A DNA stretch of 64,000 nucleotides, from the NCBI GenBank assembly GCA_023664305.1, contig JAMPFT010000014.1, forward strand, positions 1 through 64,000. Direction: 5' to 3'. The translations under genes and the position numbers were made by a program. Below are positions 27,459-34,756 of this stretch, piece by piece (within the stretch, counting starts at the first letter, position 1; every line of letters starts with the position of its first letter). Under the pieces are notes generated by a model that had not been told where the DNA came from, did no database searches, and saw nothing but the letters and a program-made list of their open reading frames with translations. The stretch comes from a bacterium (lineage in GTDB: Bacteria; Bacillota; Clostridia; Lachnospirales; Lachnospiraceae).

Positions 27459-27546
27459 GAAGAATCCGCTCTGCGGATTCTTCTGTGTGTAACTTAGAAA
27501 TTCTTAGTGGGCGTGCTTTGACCACTTAGAATTTCTTTACACACTT
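27459..27546 (-). repeat. Two intercistronic hairpins containing a shared 29-bp motif
   Basis: GAAGAATCCGC-TCT-GCGGATTCTTC (27459-27483) is a perfect 11-bp hairpin. Next to it GTGTGTAA and AGAAATTCTTAGTGG (27485-27510) pair with CCACTTAGAATTTCT and TTACACAC (27522-27544), with one 3-nt bulge and one mismatch. The right arm is a copy of the motif that borders the 17.1-kb cluster. Confidence 0.75.
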
Positions 27547-28209
27547 TTATAACATTTCCCTGTCCGAAAAGTCCCCGATTATAATGCTCAGGTTTCCGTT
27601 CCGCGCGCGGAGTTCATCCAGAAACTCCTTGGAGATATGCCTGTCCTTCAGGACAATGTCATAGGATAATTCAAAGAGTGTCCCCATGTCGGTCGTCCTG
27701 ATTTTCGTCATTTGCGCTTTCGCCGTATATTTTTCAAACACATCGTCGAACAGCCCTTCATAATCAAAATTTTCCGGTATCATAATCTTCAGATGCTTCT
27801 CATGCAGGGACGCGGCTCCAAAATTTACTGCCGTCAAAAGCAGAGTAAAGGCCGCGGACAACACAAAGAAAATAACCGCAATCCCTATGTATCCCATGCC
27901 CAGGGCCAGCCCCAGTGCCATCGCCGTAAAGATGGCCGCGATCTCCCTCGCCGTTCCCGGGACACTGCGGAAACGGACCAGTGCAAAAGCACCCGCTACG
28001 GCAACGCCGGTTCCGATATTGCCGTTCACCAGCATGATAATAATTGCCACCGTCATGGGAAGCAGCGCCAACGTCAGGGCAAAGCTGGCGCTGTGTTTGC
28101 TCCGGTACAAAAAAACCGTCGCCGTCAGGACGCCCAGTACCATCGCCACCGCCAAACTGATCAGCAATGACGGCAATGTAACGGGATGTGTCAGAATACT
28201 GTTTAACAT
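27547..28209 (-). CDS. DUF4956 domain membrane protein
   Basis: A 220-aa protein with an N-terminal half of about four transmembrane segments (LLISLAVAMVLGVLTATVFLY onward) and GAFALVRFRSVPGTAREIAAIFTAMALGLALGMGY, the hallmark of DUF4956. The C-terminal half is cytoplasmic and alpha/beta. The function is unproven. It is usually found next to VTC-domain genes, as here: its ATG (28209) overlaps the end of the VTC gene by 7 nt. GAGAGGA precedes the start. Confidence 0.85.
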   Translation of the reverse strand: MLNSILTHPVTLPSLLISLAVAMVLGVLTATVFLYRSKHSASFALTLALLPMTVAIIIMLVNGNIGTGVAVAGAFALVRFRSVPGTAREIAAIFTAMALGLALGMGYIGIAVIFFVLSAAFTLLLTAVNFGAASLHEKHLKIMIPENFDYEGLFDDVFEKYTAKAQMTKIRTTDMGTLFELSYDIVLKDRHISKEFLDELRARNGNLSIIIGDFSDREML

Positions 28210-29006
28210 ACCAAATCCTCTCTTTCTGTGAATCGGTTTTGAGCTTCGCCGCGTTCTCCGGCTGTCTCTGCAGGCAAGCCTGCGCTCTCCGGCCCTATTG
28301 CCTGCGGACGCAGGTTTACGGCGAGATGCTTTCGGTAACAGACTCCGTATTTCGAAAAACCCGACGCATATATTCTGAGTTCGCTGAGCAAAGCCGCAAG
28401 CCATAGCGGCATCGCCTGAACAAGCTTGATTTCCATGACAATCCTGTCTTCTGCCAGTACCGGCATTCCGGCCATTCCCGCCCGCAAATTCAGTTCGTTC
28501 TGCCGCCACCGTATGTTCCAGTCAAAGGTGATACGCAGCTCCGGATTCTCCCGTCCCACGAATGCCACACGCTCATATCCGATGAAGACTTTCGGCGTCG
28601 GATTGTACTTATGCAGAAACCATTGAATTTCACGCTGTATCTGCGCATCCTCATGGGCTATCCGACTCCCGCCCAGAAATCTCTGTACTTCAAAAGGAGT
28701 TGCCGCCACCCTTCTTTTGTATACGATTCCATTGAATTTTTTCTTGATTTCCGCATAAACCGTATCGCTGCTGCCGGGGACGCCATAGCTGCGGATCCTG
28801 AATTTTTCTTTATAAAGCGGACTGTCTATGGATGTCCGGATCAAATCATAGTTATCTGTGTCATAATAAATATTGCAGACCGTATGTATCCCATATTCAT
28901 CCTCCGTCATCCATTTCCCGATTCCGGAAACAAACGCCTTATACTGCTCTCTTGTCAACAAGAATTTCTTCTCATAACGCTTAAAAATATATTGTATCCC
29001 GGCCAT
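28203..29006 (-). CDS. VTC-domain protein, probable polyphosphate polymerase
   Basis: A 267-aa single VTC domain, the catalytic fold of yeast Vtc4, which makes polyphosphate from ATP (CYTH/triphosphate-tunnel family). Tunnel-lining basic and acidic residues are visible: YEKKFLL near the start, FRIRSYG, EIKKKFNGIVYKRR, YERVAF, RITFDWNIRWR and VMEIKL. The ATG at 29006 has GGAGG upstream. First gene of the VTC-DUF4956-Cthe_2159 set. Whether the product is polyphosphate or another triphosphate reaction is not shown by the sequence. Confidence 0.82.
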   Translation of the reverse strand: MAGIQYIFKRYEKKFLLTREQYKAFVSGIGKWMTEDEYGIHTVCNIYYDTDNYDLIRTSIDSPLYKEKFRIRSYGVPGSSDTVYAEIKKKFNGIVYKRRVAATPFEVQRFLGGSRIAHEDAQIQREIQWFLHKYNPTPKVFIGYERVAFVGRENPELRITFDWNIRWRQNELNLRAGMAGMPVLAEDRIVMEIKLVQAMPLWLAALLSELRIYASGFSKYGVCYRKHLAVNLRPQAIGPESAGLPAETAGERGEAQNRFTEREDLVC

Positions 29007-29188
29007 TTTATCCTCCTGCGTAATCGTCCGCATCACTTCGTTAAAAATTATACAGGCTATTTGTGAAATTTCTGTGAGAATTTTGTGAGAAAAAAGGATC
29101 GGGACCGTCTTTACATACGGCTCCGGCAGCTCCGTTTTTACAGCCGGGACAATGACCTCACCCCCGTATCCCTCCGCCCATCTTTTGC

Positions 29189-29217
29189 TTGCATTGAATG
29201 GCTTCTTTTGCTATAAT
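29189..29217 (+). promoter_or_regulatory. Promoter of the solute-binding lipoprotein gene
   Basis: TTGCAT (29189-29194), 17-bp spacer, perfect TATAAT (29212-29217). Confidence 0.7.
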
Positions 29218-29266
29218 TTCAACGGATTAAGCAGACATAACGGGAGTTTGGTAAGGAGGAGCTGTT

Positions 29267-31039
29267 ATGATAAGGAAATTACGCGTTCTCTCGACTGCGG
29301 TTCTCACAGCCGTACTGCTTTTGACGGGCTGCGCCCGCTCGGAAACGTCCGACGGCAGCGAGGCGCTCACCTGGAGCACATGGAGCAATTATAACAATCA
29401 CAAGCCGTTTATCGAGCATTTGAAAGAAACACACCCCGAGGTCGAGATTGATTTCATCTCGTACATGGGCGGCAACGCCACAGGCTATAGCTGGGCGCAG
29501 ATGCGCGCCGACGATATCACCGACGTTTTCATCACCTCGCAGATACTTGACGCGGAGCTTGCCAGGGAGCGTCTCATCGACCTTTCGGGGTACGATTTTA
29601 TCGGAGAGCTTCCCACCTCTCTGCTCGATCATATATCGATAGACGGCGGCGTTTATCTTCTGCCCAGCACTAACCTTATGTTCGGCATAGTGTACAACAA
29701 AACGCTTATGGAGGAGCACGGCTGGGAGGTGCCCCAAAACTTTGCGGAGCTGGAGTCTCTCTGCGCCGAGATACGCGCGGCGGGACTTATCCCGGGCATT
29801 GTGAACACACAGCTCACCGCCTCCCCCTTCTCGGCAGTGTTCAATCTCGCTAAAACCTCCTGGCTGACCACGACCGAAGGCGCAAAATGGGAACAGGACT
29901 TCCTCGCGGGAAACGCGACCGCCGCGGGAATGTGGGAAAGCACGATGGAATACGTCCAGAAATACATAGACATAGGAATGTTCACAACCGACCCCGAAGA
30001 CCGCGCCGCCGAGACTCTTGTCAGGGAATATCTCGGTAACAGAAAAGCTGTATTCCTCACAATGTCGTCAATCGTAAGCAGTTCCGTTCTCGAAAACGGC
30101 GACGAGCTGGGGCTTATGCCGTATATCGGAGAGGACGGCAGCAAGAATATTTATATGTACAGCCCGGACAAATACTTCGGTATCAGCAGCCGCCTGACGG
30201 AGCCGGGGAACGAGAAAAAGCTTGAAAACGCGATAACGCTGCTTTCAACGCTTTACTCCGCCGAGGGTCAGAATACGCTGCTCGAAGGGAAGTCGCCGTG
30301 CGTTATGAGTGTACTCGGCGCCGCGGACGTTTCCGAGGATTCCATGGTATACGATGCCCAGCAGGCAATGCACGACGGACGGGCGTTCCCGATGACCTAT
30401 GCGAACTGGGACGGCGTTCTCGCCGATATGGGACAGGCGTTCAAGGATTGGATGCGCGGTGAAAACGGTATGGACGGCGAAAAGTGCATAGCCTGCATGG
30501 ACGAGCTGCAAAGCGCCTACCTCAGCAACGACGAAGAAATATATTTCTGTGAAAGCACCGCCGACTTCACGACTGAGCAGACAGCGGCGCTCGTCGGCAA
30601 GGCGCTTGGGAGCGCGGTCGGCGCCGATGCGGCGATGATACCGGTAGGCGAGTTCCACGACGGCGTAGAGCTTCCCGCGGGCGTGAGCGGAAAGCTCTAC
30701 AAGGGTCTGATCAACGCCGAGGTCTCCACCACAATCGTACCCGCCTACGACGGCGAATACGCCATAATGACCATGACCGGCGCGGAAGCGAAATCACTCG
30801 CCGCCGCGGGCTTTGCGGCTTCGGAGGAGGTCGCGCCCTTCCCGTACATTCTTACCGCAAAGGGCGGAGTTCTCGATGACGATACGACATATAAAGTAGC
30901 GTTCCCAAAGCACGGATATACGCAACAGACCGCCGAGACATACAACGCGGTCGTGGAAAGCGGCTCGCTGCGCACTTTCCTGCGCGAATGGCTGGAAAAA
31001 GAGAAAACCGTATCCCCGGACGGAAATCCGTGGGAATGA
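29267..31039 (+). CDS. Sugar-type solute-binding lipoprotein with a 5'-nucleotidase-C-like tail
   Basis: A 590-aa lipoprotein: lipobox LLLTGC with Cys22. Residues about 33-420 are a family-1 extracellular solute-binding domain (LTWSTWSNYNNHKPFIEHLKETHPEVEI, PMTYANWDGVL). From about residue 425 the sequence ADFTTEQTAALVGKALGSAV, GADAAMIPVGEF, GKLYKG and YAIMTMTGAEAKSLAAAG resembles the 5'-nucleotidase C-terminal domain, without its metal-binding catalytic domain. No permease genes are adjacent. AAGGAGG lies 7 nt before the ATG. Plus strand in a minus-strand region; its stop overlaps a LacI remnant. Confidence 0.78.
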   Translation: MIRKLRVLSTAVLTAVLLLTGCARSETSDGSEALTWSTWSNYNNHKPFIEHLKETHPEVEIDFISYMGGNATGYSWAQMRADDITDVFITSQILDAELARERLIDLSGYDFIGELPTSLLDHISIDGGVYLLPSTNLMFGIVYNKTLMEEHGWEVPQNFAELESLCAEIRAAGLIPGIVNTQLTASPFSAVFNLAKTSWLTTTEGAKWEQDFLAGNATAAGMWESTMEYVQKYIDIGMFTTDPEDRAAETLVREYLGNRKAVFLTMSSIVSSSVLENGDELGLMPYIGEDGSKNIYMYSPDKYFGISSRLTEPGNEKKLENAITLLSTLYSAEGQNTLLEGKSPCVMSVLGAADVSEDSMVYDAQQAMHDGRAFPMTYANWDGVLADMGQAFKDWMRGENGMDGEKCIACMDELQSAYLSNDEEIYFCESTADFTTEQTAALVGKALGSAVGADAAMIPVGEFHDGVELPAGVSGKLYKGLINAEVSTTIVPAYDGEYAIMTMTGAEAKSLAAAGFAASEEVAPFPYILTAKGGVLDDDTTYKVAFPKHGYTQQTAETYNAVVESGSLRTFLREWLEKEKTVSPDGNPWE

Positions 31040-31305
31040 CGGCGCTCAGAATGAAGAACCATATTGCCATCGGTTCGCTGAAACCGCTTAAGGAAGCCGG
31101 TTACTGCATTCCTCAGGATGTCGGCATAATCGGATTTGACGATCTGCCGACTACTCAGTTTCTGGAACCGCCGATGACTACGGTACACGTTCCGACCCAC
31201 TATATGGGGAAGGCAGCCGCCCAGCGCCGTATCAGGCGCTGGGCGGCTGCCTTCCCGGTGAAAATCGAAATCGGGACAGCGCTTATTTTGCGAAAGAGCG
31301 TGTAA
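31036..31305 (+). pseudogene. C-terminal remnant of a LacI/GalR-family regulator
   Basis: The frame encodes KNHIAIGSLKPLKEAGYCIP, then QDVGIIGFDDLPTTQFLEPP and MTTVHVPTHYMGKAAA, ending ALILRKSV. This is the C-terminal effector lobe of LacI regulators. The DNA-binding and N-terminal lobe are missing. The ATG at 31036 overlaps the lipoprotein stop (ATGA). A 22-bp perfect inverted repeat lies inside, in place of the usual last helix. Not expected to work as a regulator. Confidence 0.8.
31207..31256. repeat. 22-bp perfect inverted repeat, 6-nt loop
   Basis: Arms 31207-31228 and 31235-31256 are fully complementary around GTATCA. The arm begins GGGAAGGCAGCC and ends CAGCGCC. No T run follows, so it is not a simple terminator, although it could end lipoprotein transcription. 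Confidence 0.9.
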
Positions 31306-31346
31306 GGGATTGAATGCCGGTCTCCTTTTTTCAAAGCCAAAAGCGG

Positions 31347-31592
31347 TCAATAATTAATATACTCATATAAAGCATCTTTCCCGCCTTCCAACTCATTATC
31401 ACACGCCCCACACAAATATTCATTTGTCTCAAAATATAACCTTGTCTCCGCATCCGACAAGAGCTTATAAATCTCCATCCTCAGCAACATTTTATAAGCC
31501 GCTTCATAATCTATATTTTGTCTTTTCATTAAATGCTTTGTCAATGCCACAACACACATCCCTGTTGTAGTCTCAATCCTGCTATCCCGCAC
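31347..31592 (-). CDS. Small 81-aa protein, possibly DUF3791-like
   Basis: A GTG start at 31592 with GGAGG 7 nt upstream gives RDSRIETTTGMCVVALTKHL at the N-terminus. It is helical, with four Cys residues. Size and neighbourhood recall the small DUF3791 proteins that sit with DUF3990 proteins in clostridial genomes, but the match is loose. It starts 4 nt after the stop of the preceding ORF. AT-richer than the flanking chromosome. Confidence 0.5.
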   Translation of the reverse strand: MRDSRIETTTGMCVVALTKHLMKRQNIDYEAAYKMLLRMEIYKLLSDAETRLYFETNEYLCGACDNELEGGKDALYEYINY

Positions 31593-31596
31593 AACG

Positions 31597-31818
31597 TTAC
31601 CTCCAGTCAATTGCCTTTATACTTGCAATAAGCCTGTCTGCCACTTCCTGTTTTCCTACATAATATTGGATTCCCAGATTTTCGGTCTCCAGATTATTCA
31701 GCAATATCCCTTTGGCCGCATCCGACCCGACTTTACCATACAGACCATCCCAATATGCCTTCAGACAGAACGCTGTATCGTCGTACATCCACTTTCTGTA
31801 TTTCTGACACGGTTCCAT
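31597..31818 (-). CDS. 73-aa protein, perhaps a DUF3990 C-terminal fragment
   Basis: Sequence MEPCQKYRKWMYDDTAFCLK, then AYWDGLYGKVGSDAAKGILL and a tail GIQYYVGKQEVADRLIAS. The Y/W-D-x-x-Y-G-x-V-x-x-D pattern recalls the C-terminal part of DUF3990 proteins, which are normally about 150-180 aa. No ribosome site is visible before the ATG, so this may be a truncated gene. It lies 14 bp after a DUF3791-like gene and 4 bp before another. Confidence 0.4.
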   Translation of the reverse strand: MEPCQKYRKWMYDDTAFCLKAYWDGLYGKVGSDAAKGILLNNLETENLGIQYYVGKQEVADRLIASIKAIDWR

Positions 31819-31832
31819 GGTATAAAGTCGTC

Positions 31833-32045
31833 TTAAGATTGCGATACATATTGTTCGACCTCCCTTACCATTTCATCGCCTGTCATGCTGTCAAATATAT
31901 CCGGGCATTCAGCAACATAGTTTAATATTGCGTATTGTTCATCCAGCTTTAAAAAGTCATCCGCTGAAATGTTATACTTTTTACAATAATTTTCAGTCAC
32001 TAAATACATAAGAAATATCGTATTATTCAGTCTTTTTTCTGACAT
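31833..32045 (-). CDS. DUF3791-like small protein (70 aa)
   Basis: Starts MSEKRLNNTIFLMYLVTENY and continues CKKYNISADDFLKLDEQYAI, ending EMVREVEQYVSQS. Helix-rich, in the size range of DUF3791, where a tyrosine-containing helix is followed by a conserved hydrophobic segment. AAAGGA lies 8 nt before the ATG at 32045; an ATG at 32063 has no ribosome site. First of three small genes; this layout recalls DUF3791/DUF3990 gene sets of unknown, possibly toxin-antitoxin, role. Confidence 0.5.
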   Translation of the reverse strand: MSEKRLNNTIFLMYLVTENYCKKYNISADDFLKLDEQYAILNYVAECPDIFDSMTGDEMVREVEQYVSQS

Positions 32046-32168
32046 ATTTTCTATCCTTTCCATATCTTTTATCTACGAGTCAAACGCTCTCAGCAAACCT
32101 GTCATAAAAGAAAAGCCTGTTGCCCGGCTTCTCTCCAAAAGGTTTGCAAATCATACCTTCGCTTCACC

Positions 32169-33122
32169 TCAAATCTTTTTTTCAAGATCCCTGTTTAACT
32201 TTGTGAAAATAACATTATAAGGATAAAATCCATTTTGGGAAAAAGTATCTTTCAGACGTTTTTTGGCGCTCGTGTTAATTTTTACAAGTTCATCAATTAT
32301 CAGGGAATCAAAAAACTGTACCTTTTTTTCTATAATATCTTTTTTACAGTTCAAAGACATCTCAAAACGGCTTTCATAGCACTCCATCCCGCAGGCAATC
32401 CGAATGTCTTCAAACCCGGTACGTTTAATAAAATAATTACGATAAGTATTCAATATCACACAGTCATCAAGAAAATTTTCGGTATCTTCCACTGTTGGGA
32501 CATCGTCAATGATAACCGTAAAAACAGAAACTCGCTTCCGCTGCCCATCCAACATACAATAACTATTGAGACAGTCTTTACCATTATCCTCGACAAAAAT
32601 GCTTTCTGTCGAAAATAATTCAAACAGAAATTTTTCAAACCTTTCAAGAAGTTGATTGGATTCATTGGATATTTCAATTCTAATCTTGACATACCCGGCA
32701 AAGACACTCTTGTTACGGGTCTTGCATCGTTTCCAGCATCCAAGTCCCTGTGCCGCATCCAAAAAATTTACGGTCTCATCGTCTTCCGCCTGCTGTTCGG
32801 CATCTCTCTCAAAGATTTCATAATGATTCTGCCGTTTTTGAATTTCGAACGCTTTCCCATTGGCCTTGAAACACGGGAATCTGTCGGCCTTCTCATTATT
32901 GGTCAGAATATGACAGCAAACCAGATTATGATCTGCCGTTTTTCCACCTCTTGATTGCGGCAAAATATGATCCACATTCCAGCCGTAATCACTGTTCCTG
33001 TCATTGTAAGCCGCCTTCGCGATCTCACGACCGGAAAAATCAGTTGCTTTTTGCCTTTTGCCAAACTGCTGTACCCACAGCCGACTGGCAGTTTCTTTGT
33101 TCAGTTCCATAAGTTTTTCCAT
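32169..33122 (-). CDS. HNH endonuclease-domain protein
   Basis: A 317-aa protein. The HNH motif is near the N-terminus: WNVDHILPQSRGGKTADHNL (48-67) followed by CCHILTNNEKAD. Asp51-His52 and Asn66 fit the beta-beta-alpha metal nuclease core. The C-terminal 200 residues (KIRIEISNESNQLLERFEKF, NTYRNYFIKRTGFEDIRI) are not familiar to me. It is AT-rich, which suggests acquisition. AAAGGAG lies 8 nt upstream. It could be a defence or mobile-element nuclease; neither a methylase nor an integrase is visible nearby. Confidence 0.75.
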   Translation of the reverse strand: MEKLMELNKETASRLWVQQFGKRQKATDFSGREIAKAAYNDRNSDYGWNVDHILPQSRGGKTADHNLVCCHILTNNEKADRFPCFKANGKAFEIQKRQNHYEIFERDAEQQAEDDETVNFLDAAQGLGCWKRCKTRNKSVFAGYVKIRIEISNESNQLLERFEKFLFELFSTESIFVEDNGKDCLNSYCMLDGQRKRVSVFTVIIDDVPTVEDTENFLDDCVILNTYRNYFIKRTGFEDIRIACGMECYESRFEMSLNCKKDIIEKKVQFFDSLIIDELVKINTSAKKRLKDTFSQNGFYPYNVIFTKLNRDLEKKI

Positions 33123-33245
33123 GTGTCATATCTCCTTTTCTCATGCAAAAAGAAGTATGATTTGTATTTGACCTCCTTGTAGTATTAAGCAAATACTCTG
33201 ACTGACACATAGGGCAACCTATTGCTGAAACCTCAAAGGGTAATC

Positions 33246-33275
33246 CTTATAACAGCTTGACTAAGGATTTGTCAA
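33246..33275 (-). promoter_or_regulatory. Promoter of the HNH nuclease gene
   Basis: Minus-strand TTGACA (33270-33275), 18-bp spacer, TATAAG (33246-33251), about 120 bp before the gene. An additional AAGGAGG occurs in the leader, far from any good start. Confidence 0.6.
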
Positions 33276-33484
33276 TCATCTTTTTGCAAATGCAAAAGAG
33301 ATAAGATTTGCTCGTTTCAAGTATAACACACCGGCAAAATCATCGCAATAAACACTAACCATATTCTTTAATATCTTTCAAAAACTCAATACATGAAACT
33401 TACGCTACTCTTGCCGTTCTGAACGTATTTATGGAACTGTCAACAAACGCAACAGTTCCACAATCACATAATCAGCCTTAACTA
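33276..33484. other. Gene-free spacer, AT-rich
   Basis: No convincing ORF or RNA gene. It contains a small TTTTTGCA/TGCAAAA inverted repeat next to the HNH promoter and marks the edge of the AT-rich island. Confidence 0.5.
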
Positions 33485-33571
33485 CTATTCCAAGCCATAT
33501 CCTTTCAAAGCATCCGGAATGCGCTCCGGCAGATTCCTTTCATAAGCTTCTTTCTCTGACAGGGTTCCCAT
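33485..33571 (-). CDS. Possible 28-aa ORF coupled to the M23 peptidase gene
   Basis: The ATG at 33571 lies 3 nt after the peptidase stop, with GGAG 6 nt upstream. It encodes MGTLSEKEAYERNLPERIPD and then ALKGYGLE. The ribosome site is good, but no family is recognisable. It may be a microprotein or the start of a deleted gene. Confidence 0.3.
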   Translation of the reverse strand: MGTLSEKEAYERNLPERIPDALKGYGLE

Positions 33572-33574
33572 TAT

Positions 33575-34693
33575 CTACTCCTGCTGCCTCTCCTCCGCCT
33601 GCTTTATTTCCGCAGACTGCCCTTCCTCATACCCCTCCACCGCCGGATCCACAATCTCCGTCGTCCTCCGCCACTCCTTCGTCCCCTCCACCTTCTCCGC
33701 CGCCTGCGTATGCTTTGCCAGAAACCTGGTCAGCGGATACAGATCAATCCATATCTCATTGTTCCCTTCCTTCTGCGACTCGTCAAAGATCAGCTGCAGC
33801 CCCCAGTGAAGATGCACGATCTTGATATTGTTCACATTCTCCGTGGTACTGTACCCCGTATGCCCCATATACCCGATCACATCCCCGGCGCTCACCACAC
33901 TGCCCGGCTCCAGCCCTTCCGCATAAGGGTAATTCTGCCGCAGATGCGCATAGTAATAGTACCGCTTCCCATCAAAGCTGCTGATTCCGATCCGCCAGCC
34001 CCCGTATTGGTTCCAGCCTAAAGCGGTCACAACGCCGGACTCCACCGCCATGATAGGTGTGCCGACCAGACCCATCATATCATGTCCCAGGTGCTGCCGT
34101 TTATAACCGTAGCTTCGGCTGACGCCGAAATCGTCATAGTGCGTGTAATCAAAACCTCTCGCCAGAGGAAAATATCCCTTCAAACCGTATTTATCGACAT
34201 AGCTGACATTTCCCGCCTCATCCGTCTGTTCCTCCCTGTACTCTCCCACCAGGCCGCCCAGCGCTGCGTCATAGGCCTCCCTGTAATAGGAAAAGTATTT
34301 CAGATTCTCCGTCAGCTCCTCTAAGGACTTTTCTCCTTCCGCCAGGGACTCCGCCGCTTTTTCCATGGTTTTTAACGCGTTTTTGTCAAATTCCCCGCCG
34401 GTTCTGGCCGCCGTGTAGGCCAACAGATCAATCCAGCAGACTTCATGCTCCGTTCCATGGGTTTCCACATCCCAGTCATAGGCGCTGCACAGAGCCTCGT
34501 AGGAGACGGTAAAGTCTACCCATTTTATATAGTCGTTTTCCACTGTCAACACAGAATTGTTGACGGTTCTGCTCTCCGTCAGGCGGCTCTGGCGTCCCAC
34601 CGTCAGAACCGCTGCCGCCATCACCAGAATACATTCCAGAAGGATTCCTTTCCTGATCAGGGCCAGATATCCTGCCCTCCGCTGTCTGTCCAT
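33575..34693 (-). CDS. M23-family (LytM) cell-wall peptidase, membrane anchored
   Basis: A 372-aa protein with one N-terminal membrane segment (GILLECILVMAAAVLTV) and a C-terminal LytM domain. The zinc ligands are His201 and Asp205 in HLGHD and His296 in HLHWG (294-298). Unlike lysostaphin-type enzymes it has a long N-terminal helical stalk (residues 50-170). It probably cuts peptidoglycan cross-bridges outside the membrane, or regulates such an enzyme. The C-terminal tail is rich in Glu and Gln. GGAG precedes the ATG by 5 nt. Confidence 0.85.
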   Translation of the reverse strand: MDRQRRAGYLALIRKGILLECILVMAAAVLTVGRQSRLTESRTVNNSVLTVENDYIKWVDFTVSYEALCSAYDWDVETHGTEHEVCWIDLLAYTAARTGGEFDKNALKTMEKAAESLAEGEKSLEELTENLKYFSYYREAYDAALGGLVGEYREEQTDEAGNVSYVDKYGLKGYFPLARGFDYTHYDDFGVSRSYGYKRQHLGHDMMGLVGTPIMAVESGVVTALGWNQYGGWRIGISSFDGKRYYYYAHLRQNYPYAEGLEPGSVVSAGDVIGYMGHTGYSTTENVNNIKIVHLHWGLQLIFDESQKEGNNEIWIDLYPLTRFLAKHTQAAEKVEGTKEWRRTTEIVDPAVEGYEEGQSAEIKQAEERQQE

Positions 34694-34756
34694 CGCCGCT
34701 CCGGGTATCTTTTCTCACTGGAATATATGAAAAAATCAGAAGACATATACCCAAAA

